Shown here: in pieces, positions 42,595 to 55,078 of the stretch
Position numbering within the stretch: the stretch's first letter is position 1
Layout: each line of letters opens with the position of its first letter
From: Mesorhizobium sp. CA14
GTDB lineage: Bacteria; Pseudomonadota; Alphaproteobacteria; Rhizobiales; Rhizobiaceae
Direction of reading: 5' to 3'
Length of the DNA: 64,000 nucleotides
NCBI RefSeq assembly: GCF_020165195.1
Contig: NZ_JAIUHR010000006.1
Coordinates: 62,001-126,000, forward strand
Made by a program: the position numbers and the translations under genes
The notes under the pieces: model-generated
Seen by the model: only the letters and a program-made list of their open reading frames with translations
What the model was told of the DNA's origin: nothing
The model's database searches: none

Positions 42595-43689
42595 CTACTC
42601 CTTCAGACCGGCAACGCGCTCGAGAAGAGGCTTCTGCAGGGCCGGGAAGCGGCCGATGGCCGTCATCGCAAGATTTCGGAACGTCTGCACGAATCTGTTG
42701 GTCGACTGCACCGTCGACAGAACGCGTTCGCTGAGCTCGATCCAGCGATGGCCCACCGGCCGGCGCTCATCCGTGTATCCAGCCAGCGTGCCGTCGCCGA
42801 AACGCCGGGCGAAGGACGCGGCATCCTCGATGCCGAGATTCATGCCTCGCGCGCCAAGCGGCGAATGGACATGCGCGGCATCGCCGCCGAGGAAGACGCG
42901 GGCGGTCTGGTAGCGTCTCGCCTGCTTCGCAGGAATATGGAAACGGTCGGTCCGCAGCACCTGCGACACGCGGTAATTGCCCGGCACATGCGCCAATGCA
43001 TCGGGCGTGTTGGAGACGGAGCGAAAACGGCTGTCGCCGATCGGTATGATGAAGCCGACGTCGCCGCCACGATTGACGAATGCCTGCGCAGAACCCGGCT
43101 CGTAAGGCCAGGATGCGATCTCCGCATCAGTGATGCTCCATTGCCGCCTGTGCGTGTAGCCCTCGAATTCGATGCCTGAGGACTTGCGCACCGAGCTGTC
43201 GGCGCCGTCGGCGCCGAAGACGATGTCGAAGCTGTGTCTTTCCTCGTGACCGCTTCGGCTGATCCTGGCCTCCACCTTATCGGCGTGCTCAGTGAGGCCG
43301 ACCAGTTCCGTGCGCCATTCGACGTCGATGCCGAATGTCGCCAGCGTATCGGCCATGATGCTTTCGGTGACGCGCTGTGGCAGCGACAAGAGGAAATTGT
43401 AGCGGTGCGGCAGCAGCGAGAAGTCGATTGTGAGAAGCTCCCGCGCTTCCACATGGAAATGCGCGTGGCGTATCTTGAGCCCCTCGGCCAACAGCTTCCT
43501 GCTCACCCCCGACGCTTCGAGGACATCGAGGCTGTGTGCGCTGATTCCCACAGCCTTGCTGAGCGCCGTGGGCCCATCCTTCTTGTCTATGATGCGGGAA
43601 TGGGCGCCGCCTCGCGCCAGCTCCAGCGCGGCGGTCAGTCCTGTCGGACCGGCGCCGACTATGAGGATGGAAGCTTTTTCTCGGGGCAC
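42595..43689 (-). CDS. FAD-dependent aromatic monooxygenase-like protein
   Basis: A 364-residue flavoprotein of the PheA/TfdB/UbiH-like class. The N-terminal dinucleotide motif is ILIVGAGPTGLTAALELAR, the middle GADGADSSVR is the second FAD contact, and the third is FLGGDAAHVHSPLGARGMN. The C-terminal thioredoxin-like domain of phenol hydroxylases is absent. GTG at 43689 is chosen because GGGAAAGG precedes it and the family begins there. The frame is open to 43917 but that part has no family character. The stop lies nine bases from paoC in convergent orientation. The substrate is unknown. Confidence 0.83.
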   Translation of the reverse strand: MPREKASILIVGAGPTGLTAALELARGGAHSRIIDKKDGPTALSKAVGISAHSLDVLEASGVSRKLLAEGLKIRHAHFHVEARELLTIDFSLLPHRYNFLLSLPQRVTESIMADTLATFGIDVEWRTELVGLTEHADKVEARISRSGHEERHSFDIVFGADGADSSVRKSSGIEFEGYTHRRQWSITDAEIASWPYEPGSAQAFVNRGGDVGFIIPIGDSRFRSVSNTPDALAHVPGNYRVSQVLRTDRFHIPAKQARRYQTARVFLGGDAAHVHSPLGARGMNLGIEDAASFARRFGDGTLAGYTDERRPVGHRWIELSERVLSTVQSTNRFVQTFRNLAMTAIGRFPALQKPLLERVAGLKE

Positions 43690-43840
43690 GATCGTCGCCT
43701 TTCCCAAACTGTCCGCACGGGTGCGGCACTTGTCGACGATATGATGAGACGGAACGCTTTGCGGGATGAGAGGTTGCGCACCGATCAGCCTCTCCACCCA
43801 TCTGTGTTTAGCGATGGACGCTTTTCGCCCGGTCGTCCTT

Positions 43841-43865
43841 GGAACTGTTTTTTCCCACGCCGGTT
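43841..43865 (+). promoter_or_regulatory. Candidate EcfG/RpoE2 promoter of the second small membrane protein
   Basis: GGAAC at 43841-43845, 16 bases, GGTT at 43862-43865, 43 bp before the ATG at 43909. Confidence 0.6.
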
Positions 43866-43908
43866 TGAGTATGGGCCAACCTGACAGCAACAGGGCAGAG
43901 TGACGTTC

Positions 43909-44073
43909 ATGTTTCACCTTGGCGTGTGGATGCTGCCCATCGCGGGCATCCCTCTGATCCTCATTCTGATCTGGATGTATTTCCTCGCCAGGCGCCGAAG
44001 CCGGCGGCCGGCGGAGCGGAAGGACGGTCCGTCACAGCCGACGGGGCGGCGTCGCAACGACCTGAAGCACTGA
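43909..44073 (+). CDS. Small single-span membrane protein, paralogue of the one at 33657
   Basis: A 54-residue protein that begins MFHLGVWMLPIAGIPLILIL. The hydrophobic helix spans residues 5-26, followed by ARRRSRRPAE and a Pro/Arg-rich tail. The Trp, AG.PL core, Tyr, Arg cluster and PAE motif line up with the 53-residue protein at 33657. The ribosome site is weak. A stress-type promoter sits 43 bp upstream. Function unknown. Confidence 0.68.
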   Translation: MFHLGVWMLPIAGIPLILILIWMYFLARRRSRRPAERKDGPSQPTGRRRNDLKH

Positions 44074-44101
44074 AGTCTTTAGCCCGACTGACCGATCTCT
44101 G

Positions 44102-46558
44102 TCACCCGGCCGGCAAAGCGTAGGCGATGACTTCGTCGCCGACCTTGGTTTCCATGAAGTGGTGGCCGCCGGGCGCGATGACGACATACTGCCTGCCGTC
44201 GGCCTCATAGGTCATCGGCGTCGTCTGGCCGCCGGCGGGAAGATCGGCCTGCCACACCTCCTTGCCGGTCTTGATGTCGATGGCGCGCAGCTTGTTGTCG
44301 GTCGTCGCGGCGATGAAGATCAGGCCGCCGGCCGTCACCAGCGGACCGCCATTGTTCGGCGTCCCGATGGTCAGCGGCAGCATTGAAGGAATGCCGAAGG
44401 GGCCGTTGTTCTCGGCGCTGCCGAGCGGCTGGTCCCACAGCGTCCTGCCGGTCTTGAGGTCGATGGCGCGGATATGGCCATAGGGCGGCTTCGAGCAGAG
44501 AAGGCCCGTGGACAGGCGCCAGCCGGCATTGACCGCGATGGCGTATGGGGATCCGGCCTGCGGGTCGCCGATGTCCTTCACCTTTTTCGGACTGCCGCCC
44601 TTGTCGATCGGCTTGAAGCCCATCTCGTCCGCCTTCTTGCGCGGAATGAGCTGGTCGTAGTTCGGCATGTCGTTGTAGTTGGCGATCAGCACGCCGCTGT
44701 CGGTGTCGACGGCGATGCTGCCCCAGTCCGAGCCGCCATTGTAGCCGGGATATTGGATGAACGGCCGGTCGACCGTCGGCGGCGTGTACTCGCCTTGGTA
44801 GGAGGCGCGATGGAACTGGATGCGGCAGTAGAGCTGATCCAGCGGGCTCATGCCCCACATGTCCTTTTCGGTGAGCGCCGGCTGATCGAGATGCGCGTAG
44901 CCGGAATAGGGCTGCGTCTTGGAAAGCTTATCCGGCTCGACGCCGCCCGAAGGAGCCTTGCGCTCCTCGACCGGGAAGAGCGGCTTTCCGGTCTTGCGGT
45001 CGAGCACATAGATCTGGCCTTGCTTGCTGGGCACGATGATGGCCGGGATCTTGCCCGTCACGGCCGGGAAATCGACCAGCGTCGGCTGCGAGCCGAGGTC
45101 GTAGTCCCAAAGGTCGTGGTGCACCGTCTGGAAATGCCAGACCGGCTTGCCCGTCGTGACATCGATGGCGACGAGCGATGAGTTGTATTGGTTTTCGAAA
45201 TCCTTGCGGTCAACACCGTAATAGTCGACTGCGGCATTGCCGAGCGGCAGGTAGACATAGCCGAGCTGCGGATCGGCGGCGGCGACGGTCCACATGTTCG
45301 GCGTGCCGCGGAAATAGGTGTCCCCGGCGGGCGGCGTGCCGGTGCGATCGGGATGGCCCATATCCCATGCCCAGGCCAGCTTACCGGTGACGGCGTTGTA
45401 GCCACGGATGACGCCTGAGGGCGCATTCTTGGCCTGGCCGTCCTTGACCTGCGCGCCCACCACGGCGATGCCGCGCACGATGGTCGGCGGCGCGGTGACG
45501 GAATACCAGCCAGGCACCGTCTCGCCGATGCCCTGATTGAGATCGACGCTGCCTTGCTGACCGAAATCCTGGCAGGGTTTGCCCGTCTTGGCATCGATGG
45601 CGATCAGCCTTGCGTCCAGCGTTCCAAAGATGATCCTTGTGGCGCAGGCCTGGTCGGCGTTGGCGCCTGGAACGGAGAAATAGGCGACGCCGCGGCAGCT
45701 CGCGCCGTAGGGTATCGCGTTGTCCGACACTTTGGGGTCGTAGCGCCATTCTTCCTTGCCGGTTCGGGCATCGGCAGAAATGACAATGTCCTTGGCCGAG
45801 CAGGCGTAGAGGTGGCCGCCGATCTCCAGCGGCGTGTTCTCGGGCGAATAGAGGTCCTTGGTTGCGCCATTCGGCATATCGCCGGTGTGGAACGACCAGG
45901 CGCGGGTGAGCTTGGAGACATTCGCCGCCGTGATCTGATTGAGCGGCGAATAGCGTGTCCCCAGTTCCGATCCGCCATAGACGGGCCAATCATTGCCGGC
46001 CTGATGGACCGCAGCATCCTGCGACGGCGGCGCGCTGTTCGGCGCCGGCTGCGCGGCAGGCGCCGGCGGTTGCGCCGGTTGTGACTGCGCCAAGGCATTG
46101 ATGTGCAAGAAGCCGAACGCGCCCAGTGCAATGACCGGCAGCAGCAAGCCGGTCACATAGGCTGCGTTTCGGTTCCCGCGCCCAGTCCGGTTGCGGAAGG
46201 CGGGGATCGCGAGCAGAACGAAGATGAGGATGACCGTGGGGGCGAGCACACGCGGCATCAGGGCCCAGCCATCGAAACCCACCTCCCAATAGGCCCAGGC
46301 GAGCGTGGCGAGCCAGGTCAGCAAGTATAGCCAGACGCCGGCCATGTTCCCCGCCAACAGCAGGATGCCCGCGAGCAGCAACGCGATGCCAGCCGGCAGA
46401 TAATACCATGAGCCGCCGAGCGCGACCAACCAGGCACCGCCGCCGCCGATCAGCACGCCGAGGACGATCAGCAGAATGCCGATCAGCGCTCTCCACCAGA
46501 AAGCGATGCCGCGATGGCGTGCAGCGCGACGAGGGTTGTTTGCAGCGGCGTCGGTCAT
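44102..46558 (-). CDS. gcd: Membrane-bound PQQ-dependent glucose dehydrogenase
   Basis: An 818-residue enzyme. Five predicted membrane helices (about residues 20-150) anchor and bind quinone, and a Pro/Ala/Gln linker leads to the eight-bladed PQQ propeller facing the periplasm. Recognisable parts are NDWPVYGGSELGTRYSPL, VGAQVKDGQ, FDYDLGSQPTL-like WDYDLGSQ, and the C-terminal GGHHFMETKVGDEVIAY. It oxidises glucose and other aldoses to lactones and passes electrons to ubiquinone. PQQ synthesis genes are not in the window. ATG at 46558 is chosen over an upstream in-frame start that lacks family sequence. It is divergent from the ACIII operon, to which its electrons could flow. Confidence 0.92.
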   Translation of the reverse strand: MTDAAANNPRRAARHRGIAFWWRALIGILLIVLGVLIGGGGAWLVALGGSWYYLPAGIALLLAGILLLAGNMAGVWLYLLTWLATLAWAYWEVGFDGWALMPRVLAPTVILIFVLLAIPAFRNRTGRGNRNAAYVTGLLLPVIALGAFGFLHINALAQSQPAQPPAPAAQPAPNSAPPSQDAAVHQAGNDWPVYGGSELGTRYSPLNQITAANVSKLTRAWSFHTGDMPNGATKDLYSPENTPLEIGGHLYACSAKDIVISADARTGKEEWRYDPKVSDNAIPYGASCRGVAYFSVPGANADQACATRIIFGTLDARLIAIDAKTGKPCQDFGQQGSVDLNQGIGETVPGWYSVTAPPTIVRGIAVVGAQVKDGQAKNAPSGVIRGYNAVTGKLAWAWDMGHPDRTGTPPAGDTYFRGTPNMWTVAAADPQLGYVYLPLGNAAVDYYGVDRKDFENQYNSSLVAIDVTTGKPVWHFQTVHHDLWDYDLGSQPTLVDFPAVTGKIPAIIVPSKQGQIYVLDRKTGKPLFPVEERKAPSGGVEPDKLSKTQPYSGYAHLDQPALTEKDMWGMSPLDQLYCRIQFHRASYQGEYTPPTVDRPFIQYPGYNGGSDWGSIAVDTDSGVLIANYNDMPNYDQLIPRKKADEMGFKPIDKGGSPKKVKDIGDPQAGSPYAIAVNAGWRLSTGLLCSKPPYGHIRAIDLKTGRTLWDQPLGSAENNGPFGIPSMLPLTIGTPNNGGPLVTAGGLIFIAATTDNKLRAIDIKTGKEVWQADLPAGGQTTPMTYEADGRQYVVIAPGGHHFMETKVGDEVIAYALPAG

Positions 46559-46682
46559 GACATTTTCCAGCGTGAAACAGATCGTGATATCTGGCGAACG
46601 CATGGGAGCGGCTGTGGTTGCGGATTAAATCCGCGACCTGTTCCCGGTTGCAGTCACCATTCTGTGATTCCGACACGGGCTC

Positions 46683-46708
46683 GGAACCTTAGCGGCGAAA
46701 GCACCGTT
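46683..46708 (+). promoter_or_regulatory. Candidate EcfG/RpoE2 promoter of the ACIII-caa3 operon
   Basis: GGAAC at 46683-46687, 17 bases, CGTT at 46705-46708, 46 bp before the ATG at 46755. The motif matches the general-stress consensus exactly, with the 17-base spacer. Confidence 0.6.
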
Positions 46709-46754
46709 AGGGGGCGTCAACTCTGGGTTCGCCTTCAGCAGAATCGGCGAGGGG

Positions 46755-47394
46755 ATGCCGCAAATCTTCTCGAAAAACGCCAATGGCGTTGCGCGCTTTG
46801 TCATCTGGGGAAGTTGTGCAGTTCTGTTGATCGCAGCCGCGATCGGGACAATCCTTCCCCGTTCGGACCTAGTAACGGGAGTAGGTGAGCCATTGGCGCA
46901 GCCGGTGCCGTTCAGTCACAAGCACCATGTCGGCCAGCTCGGCATCGACTGCCGTTATTGTCACAATGGCGTCGAGACCTCGTCTTCGGCGGGTCTGCCG
47001 GCCACCGAAGTTTGTATGACCTGCCATTCGCAGCTTTTCACCAATGCCGATATGCTGGCGCCGGTCCGCGCAAGCTTGGCCGGCGGCAAGCCGATCGAAT
47101 GGCAGCGCGTCAACAGCGTGCCCGACTTCGTGTTCTTCAACCACGCCATTCACGTCAACAAGGGCGTCGCCTGCGAGACCTGTCATGGTGAGGTCGACGA
47201 CATGCCGCTGACGAGGCGGGCGCATACGCTGAGCATGGAGTGGTGCCTCGGGTGCCACCGCAACCCGGAGCCGCATTTGCGTCCGCCGCAGGACGTGTTC
47301 CTGATGCACTGGCAGCCGCCTGTGGACATCGATGAGATCAGGCGGCAGCTGATCGGCGTGCTCGACATCCACCCCGAGACGATGACGGATTGCT

Positions 47395-47411
<17 letters not shown>
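46755..47411 (+). CDS. actA: Alternative Complex III subunit A, pentaheme cytochrome c
   Basis: A 218-residue protein with one N-terminal membrane helix (about 14-34) and five CxxCH heme motifs: CRYCH (66-70), CMTCH (87-91), CETCH, CLGCH and CYVCH. Extra His residues (FSHKHHVG, FNHAIHVN) are probable axial ligands. This is the pattern of ActA, which collects electrons from quinol oxidation in Alternative Complex III. It is the first gene of a twelve-gene operon. The next gene starts 17 bases before its end. Confidence 0.93.
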
Positions 47412-50362
<2,951 letters not shown>

Positions 50363-50370
<8 letters not shown>

Positions 50371-51721
50371 AGCGAGCGCGAACAGCCCGGCCGTCCTGCA
50401 CGGCCGTCACGATTTTCCAGAGATCAGCGGACGCATCGGTTCGATCGTGCTCAACGGCCGCCTGCCGCGGCATTTCTGGACCGCGTTCTTCCTCTGCTTC
50501 CTGCTGGTTTTGCTGCTGCTCTATTCGATCACATATCTGATAGCGGTCGGCGTCGGCGGCCTCGGCATCAACATGCCGGTGGTCTGGGGCACGATGATCT
50601 CCAACTTCGTCTGGTGGATCGGCATCGGCCATGCCGGCACGCTGATCTCGGCGGTGCTGTTGCTGCTGCGCCAACCATGGCGCGCCTCGATCAACCGCTT
50701 CGCCGAAGCCATGACGCTGTTTGCCGTCGCTATGGCCGGCCTGTTTCCCATCCTGCATCTTGGGCGACCGTGGTTCTTCTACTGGCTGCTGCCGCTGCCC
50801 AATGTGCATATGCACTGGCCGCAGTGGCGAAGTCCGCTGGTCTGGGACTTCGCGGCGATCGCCACCTACGCGACCGTCTCGCTGCTGTTCTGGTATATGG
50901 GCTTGCTGCCCGACCTGGCGGTGCTGCGCGACCGCGCCAGGTCGAGGCCGGCGCAGCTCTTCTACGGCATATTGGCGCTCGGCTGGCGCGGCTCGGCCTT
51001 CCATTGGGCGCGCTACCAGACCGTCTATTTCCTGCTTGCCGCTTTGGCCACGCCGTTGGTCGTCTCGGTGCATTCGATCGTCTCGCTCGACTTCACCTTC
51101 GCGATCACGCCCGGTTACCACTCGACGATCTTCCCGCCCTATTTCGTCGCCGGCGCGCTGCTCTCCGGCTTCGCCATGGTGCTCACCATCGCCATTCCGC
51201 TGCGCTGGGCCTTCTCGGTCAAGGACCTGATCACGCTCAGGCACATGGACAATGCCGCCAAGCTGATGATCGCCGCCGGCATGGTCGTCGCCTATGGCTA
51301 TGTCTCGGAGGCATTTTTCGCCTGGTATTCGGGCGCGCCCTACGAACGCGCCATGATGGTGCAACGGGCCGTAGGTCCCTACGCGCCGCTGTTCTGGACA
51401 ATGCTCAGCCTGAACTGCGGCGTGCTGCAACTGCTGTGGTTCAGACGCATCCGGCGCAACATGCCGCTGCTGTTCGCGATCGCCGTCGCCATCAATGTCG
51501 GCATGTGGATCGAACGCTACATCATCGTCGTGACGGGGCCGAGCCGAGATTATCTGCCGACCTCCTGGGGCGAGCAATCCTTGACCTGGCTCGATTTCGG
51601 CATCCTGTTCGGCTCGATCGGCACTTTTTTCGCACTCGTCTTCCTGTTCATCCGCATCCTGCCAGCGATCACCATCTTCGAGGTCGAGGAACTGGCTGAG
51701 GAAGAGGGCAAGCTCAGATGA
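50363..51721 (+). CDS. actC: Alternative Complex III subunit C, NrfD-like quinol-binding membrane protein
   Basis: A 452-residue integral membrane protein with about ten predicted helices of the NrfD/PsrC family, the quinol-oxidising core of Alternative Complex III. Typical segments are MISNFVWWIGIGHAGTLIS near residue 80 and MWIERYIIVVTGPSRDYLP near 385. ATG at 50363 overlaps the actB stop by eight bases. The in-frame upstream start at 50339 is rejected on that ground. Confidence 0.92.
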
Positions 51722-52245
51722 GCCTCTACGGTCTCATGGCGGTGTTTGCCGAGCCCGAAGCGCTGATCGAAGCCGCGCGCGGCATGCGCGAGCGCGGCTA
51801 TCGGCGCATGGATGCGTTCTCGCCGTTTCCGATGAAGGAGCTTGACGGGATATTGGAGATCCCGAAGACGCGCCTGCCTTGGGTCGTGCTCGCCGGCGGC
51901 ATCGCCGGCGCCGTACTCGTCTATGCGCTGGTCTGGTACTCGGTCGAGATCGACTACCCCGTCAATGTCGGCGGCCGGCCGCTGCATTCCTGGCCGCCTT
52001 TCGTCGTCATCGCATTCGAGGCCGGCATCCTCGGCGCTGCCTTCGCCGGCTTCCTGGGTGTGCTCGCAGCCAATGGGCTGCCCCGCTATCACCATCCGGT
52101 CTTCAACGCCGAGAGCTTCAGCTACGCGCGCGGCGGCAAGTTCTATCTGCTGATCGAGGCGACCGATCCCAAATACCGCAAGGGCGTGACGAGGGGCCAG
52201 TTGACGCGGCTCGGCGCCGAGCTCGTCGAGGAGATCGAGGCGTGA
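51718..52245 (+). CDS. actD: Alternative Complex III subunit D (DUF3341)
   Basis: A 175-residue protein with a short soluble N-terminus (MSLYGLMAVFAEPEALIEAA) and two membrane helices (about 58-80 and 97-120). It ends in a short soluble domain. This is the DUF3341 layout of ActD. It overlaps actC and actE by four bases each (ATGA and GTGA). Its exact role is unknown. It is a structural subunit in the solved ACIII complexes. Confidence 0.9.
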   Translation: MSLYGLMAVFAEPEALIEAARGMRERGYRRMDAFSPFPMKELDGILEIPKTRLPWVVLAGGIAGAVLVYALVWYSVEIDYPVNVGGRPLHSWPPFVVIAFEAGILGAAFAGFLGVLAANGLPRYHHPVFNAESFSYARGGKFYLLIEATDPKYRKGVTRGQLTRLGAELVEEIEA

Positions 52246-52778
52246 GCCGCCTCGGCCTCACGCTTATGATCGGTGCGCTGGCCGTCGCCGGCTGCCGGCA
52301 GGATATGGAGGACCAGCCGCGTTACGATCCTCTGGAGGCGAGCAGCCAGTTCGCCGACGGCATGTCGGCGCGCACGCCGGTGCCGGGTACGGTGGCGCGC
52401 GACGCCGATCTGATGCCGGTCCCCGACAAAATCCCTTATCCGATCACCATCGAGCTTCTGCAGCGCGGACGACAGCGTTTCGACATCTTCTGCTCACCCT
52501 GCCACGACCGCACCGGCGATGGTCACGGCATGATCGTCCAGCGCGGCTTTCCGGCGCCGCCGAGCTATCATCAGGATGCGCTCCGCAAGGCCTCGGACCG
52601 ACACTTCTACGACGTCATCACCAACGGCTATGGCGCCATGTATTCCTACGCGGCGCGAGTGCCGCCGCAGGACCGCTGGGCGATCGTCGCCTATATCCGC
52701 GCGCTGCAATATTCGCGGGCAGCGCCGGTCGCCGAACTTCCGCAAGCGCTGCGCACGCGGCTCGAGGCGTCGCCATGA
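52242..52778 (+). CDS. actE: Alternative Complex III subunit E, monoheme cytochrome c lipoprotein
   Basis: A 178-residue protein. The N-terminus MSRLGLTLMIGALAVAGC is a lipoprotein signal with the lipidated Cys at 18. One heme c site, CSPCH (84-88), is followed by GYGAMYSYA, whose Met is the likely second ligand. It fits ActE, which passes electrons from ActA to the oxidase. GTG at 52242 overlaps the actD stop (GTGA). The longer frame upstream has no signal and is rejected. Confidence 0.92.
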   Translation: MSRLGLTLMIGALAVAGCRQDMEDQPRYDPLEASSQFADGMSARTPVPGTVARDADLMPVPDKIPYPITIELLQRGRQRFDIFCSPCHDRTGDGHGMIVQRGFPAPPSYHQDALRKASDRHFYDVITNGYGAMYSYAARVPPQDRWAIVAYIRALQYSRAAPVAELPQALRTRLEASP

Positions 52779-53890
52779 GCCGCGTCGAGCAAGGCTTTCT
52801 GGCGGCGGGCGCCGTAGGACTTGTCGTCTGCGGTCTGGGCGCATCGCTCGATGCCAAGGCGATGCTGAGCGCCTGGCTCCCCGCAATTCTCTTCGCGCTC
52901 AGCCTGCCGCTCGGCGCGCTGACCATACTGATGGTGCACGGGCTGACCGGCGGGCGCTGGGGCGATGCGGTCCGCCAGCCTTTGCGGATCATGATCGCGA
53001 TGCTGCCATTTGCGCTCATCTTGCTCCTGCCGGTGCTGATGCGGCTCGACCTGATCTTCCCATGGGCCGGCGCCGATCCCGCGATGCGTTCTGAGCAGGT
53101 TCGCGAGAAGCTTGCTTATCTCAACGTGCCGTTCTTCCTGCTGCGCTTTGCCTCCTGCGCTGCTATCTGGCTCGTTCTCGCGTGGATGGTGCTCGACGCG
53201 ACAAGCGAAGAGGCCGGCTCGAACGACCGTAGCGGAAAAAAATACGCGCTGGGCCTCATCCTTCATGCGCTAGCCGTCAGCGTTTTTGCCATCGACTGGA
53301 TGCTGTCGCTCGAGCCTGAATTCACCTCGACCATCTATGCGCTTTGCGAAGCCTCGGCCGAGGTGGTCGGGGCATTCGCGGTTGCCGTCCTGGTGCTGGC
53401 GGCAAGGCGGGCAGTGGAAGTCATGCCCGGCGGCGAGGAAGACGTCGCGCTCAGCGAAGATCTTGCCAACATGCTGCTCGGCTTCGTGCTGACCTGGATC
53501 TATCTCGCTTTCATGCAATGGCTGGTGGTCTGGGGCGGCGATCTGCCCGATGAGATTCATTGGTACGTCATCCGCGGCGACGATGGATGGCGCTACCTGC
53601 TCTACCTGTTGGTCGCCTTGCAGATGGCTGCCTTCGCGGGTCTGCTCAGCCGGAAGCTGAAACGCAGTCATGCCGGGCTGGTCTGGCTCGCCGGAATTGC
53701 CTTGGCAGGCCATTTCGCCGATGTGTTCTGGCGTATCCGCCCGCCACTCTTTTCCGGCGGGCTCCTGGCATTGTGGCATGATGCGGCCGCCTGGATCGGA
53801 GTGGGCGGGCTGTGGCTCGCGCTGTTCCTCTTCCTGCTCCGCCGACCGGACAAGATCCTCTGGTGGAAGCGCGAGGTCGCCCATGGCTAA
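52775..53890 (+). CDS. actF: Alternative Complex III subunit F, integral membrane protein
   Basis: A 371-residue membrane protein with about ten predicted helices, shorter than ActC and distantly related to it. Segments such as ALSLPLGALTILMVHGLTGG and AVSVFAIDWMLSLEPEFTST are typical of ActF. It overlaps actE by ATGA and the next small gene by eight bases. It completes the ActABCDEF set. Confidence 0.9.
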   Translation: MSRVEQGFLAAGAVGLVVCGLGASLDAKAMLSAWLPAILFALSLPLGALTILMVHGLTGGRWGDAVRQPLRIMIAMLPFALILLLPVLMRLDLIFPWAGADPAMRSEQVREKLAYLNVPFFLLRFASCAAIWLVLAWMVLDATSEEAGSNDRSGKKYALGLILHALAVSVFAIDWMLSLEPEFTSTIYALCEASAEVVGAFAVAVLVLAARRAVEVMPGGEEDVALSEDLANMLLGFVLTWIYLAFMQWLVVWGGDLPDEIHWYVIRGDDGWRYLLYLLVALQMAAFAGLLSRKLKRSHAGLVWLAGIALAGHFADVFWRIRPPLFSGGLLALWHDAAAWIGVGGLWLALFLFLLRRPDKILWWKREVAHG

Positions 53891-54329
53891 GGCGCACCAT
53901 CACCCCGAGACGCGCGATGTCCAGCCGCGTGTGCTGCTCGCTTTCGGCGCCGGGCTGTTGCTGTTCATCGCGTTAGCCGCGATCGGCGTGAAGCTCATCT
54001 TCAACACCGCGCCGACCTGGTTGCCGCTGCCAGCCAACACCAATCCCGAAAACCCGGGTCTGCAGACCGCGCCAAAGCAGGATCTGGCCGCGTTCCGCGC
54101 CGAGGAGGATCGCCAGCTCAAGACGCTTGGCTGGGTGGACCGCAACGCCGGCATCGCGCGCATTCCGATCGACGACGCCATGTGGGCGGTGGTCAGCCAC
54201 GGCCTGACGGATTGGTCGCAACAGACGGCAGCGGCCACGGAGCCTGATAATTGCGCATTGCTTACAACTGCGGTTCCCCGCGCACCGCAGGCCGAAAGCT
54301 GCCGGCAGCAGGACGGAACAGGGCGATGA
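53883..54329 (+). CDS. Small membrane protein between ACIII and oxidase genes
   Basis: A 148-residue protein with one membrane helix (about 18-40) and a periplasmic part containing LKTLGWVDRNAGIARIPIDDA. That motif recurs, as I recall, in small proteins encoded next to SCO and cytochrome oxidase genes. A role as assembly factor or accessory subunit is likely but unproven. It overlaps actF by eight bases and the SCO gene by four, so it is made as part of the operon. Confidence 0.8.
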   Translation: MAKAHHHPETRDVQPRVLLAFGAGLLLFIALAAIGVKLIFNTAPTWLPLPANTNPENPGLQTAPKQDLAAFRAEEDRQLKTLGWVDRNAGIARIPIDDAMWAVVSHGLTDWSQQTAAATEPDNCALLTTAVPRAPQAESCRQQDGTGR

Positions 54330-55078
54330 GAAGCTTGTTGGCTTCGCTTTGTCTGTTCGTTGCCGGCATGGCGTTTGCCGCCGAACGACCGACCTTCGAT
54401 CCGAAGCCCGGCGCACAGCTCAGCCTTGAGCGGGAATTGGTCGATACTAGCGGCCGGAAGCTGACGCTTGGCGAGACGCTCGATGGGCGTCCGGCGCTCG
54501 TCATCTTTGGCTACGACAAATGCCCGAACCTTTGCGGCGTCACCCAGCAGGCCGTCGCGTCCGACCTGAAGAAGACATCGCTTCGCCCTGCAGATTATCG
54601 CGCGCTGTTCATCTCGATCGACCCCGATGAGACCTCCGCCGATGCCGCAGAAGCGCAAGCTGAAATCGCGTCCGCCGCCGGCCCCGCTGGCGCGTCCGCC
54701 TGGCGGTTCCTGACAAGCAGCGATGGCGCCGGCGCGGCGCTTGCCAACGAGGCCGGCATCACTTTCGACCGGCGCAAGGGCATCGATCAGTTCGTTCATC
54801 CGATCGCGGTCATTGCGCTGACGCCTTCTGGCCGAATTTCGCAGGTATTGCCGGCCTTGACCTTCACGCCGCGCGATCTCCAGCTCGCGCTGGTCGAAGC
54901 GTCGGCCAACAAGCTCGGGTCGATTGCCGATCATGTCTTCCTGTTTTGCGCGGGGTTCGACAGTTCGAAAGGCCAGTACACTCCCGTAATCTGGGCGGCG
55001 CTGAAAGTGACAAGTTTGGCAACGGCGCTTGGTCTCGCCGCGATCGTGCTCTGGCAAACCCGCCGGAGGGCAAGGTGA
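54326..55078 (+). CDS. SCO1/SenC-family copper chaperone
   Basis: A 250-residue protein with an N-terminal signal (MRSLLASLCLFVAGMAFAA) and a thioredoxin-like domain. The copper ligands are Cys66 and Cys70 in CPNLC, and His158 in FVHPIAV. A C-terminal membrane helix (about 220-243) is unusual for classical SCO, which is N-anchored, but common in the forms next to ACIII-caa3 genes. It delivers copper to the CuA site of the oxidase subunit II encoded next. It overlaps both neighbours by four bases. Confidence 0.9.
   Translation: MRSLLASLCLFVAGMAFAAERPTFDPKPGAQLSLERELVDTSGRKLTLGETLDGRPALVIFGYDKCPNLCGVTQQAVASDLKKTSLRPADYRALFISIDPDETSADAAEAQAEIASAAGPAGASAWRFLTSSDGAGAALANEAGITFDRRKGIDQFVHPIAVIALTPSGRISQVLPALTFTPRDLQLALVEASANKLGSIADHVFLFCAGFDSSKGQYTPVIWAALKVTSLATALGLAAIVLWQTRRRAR

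Noticed and set aside
46559-46680. A stress-type promoter for gcd on the minus strand
   Set aside because: A minus-strand GGAAC exists near 46640, but no TT falls at the required spacing.
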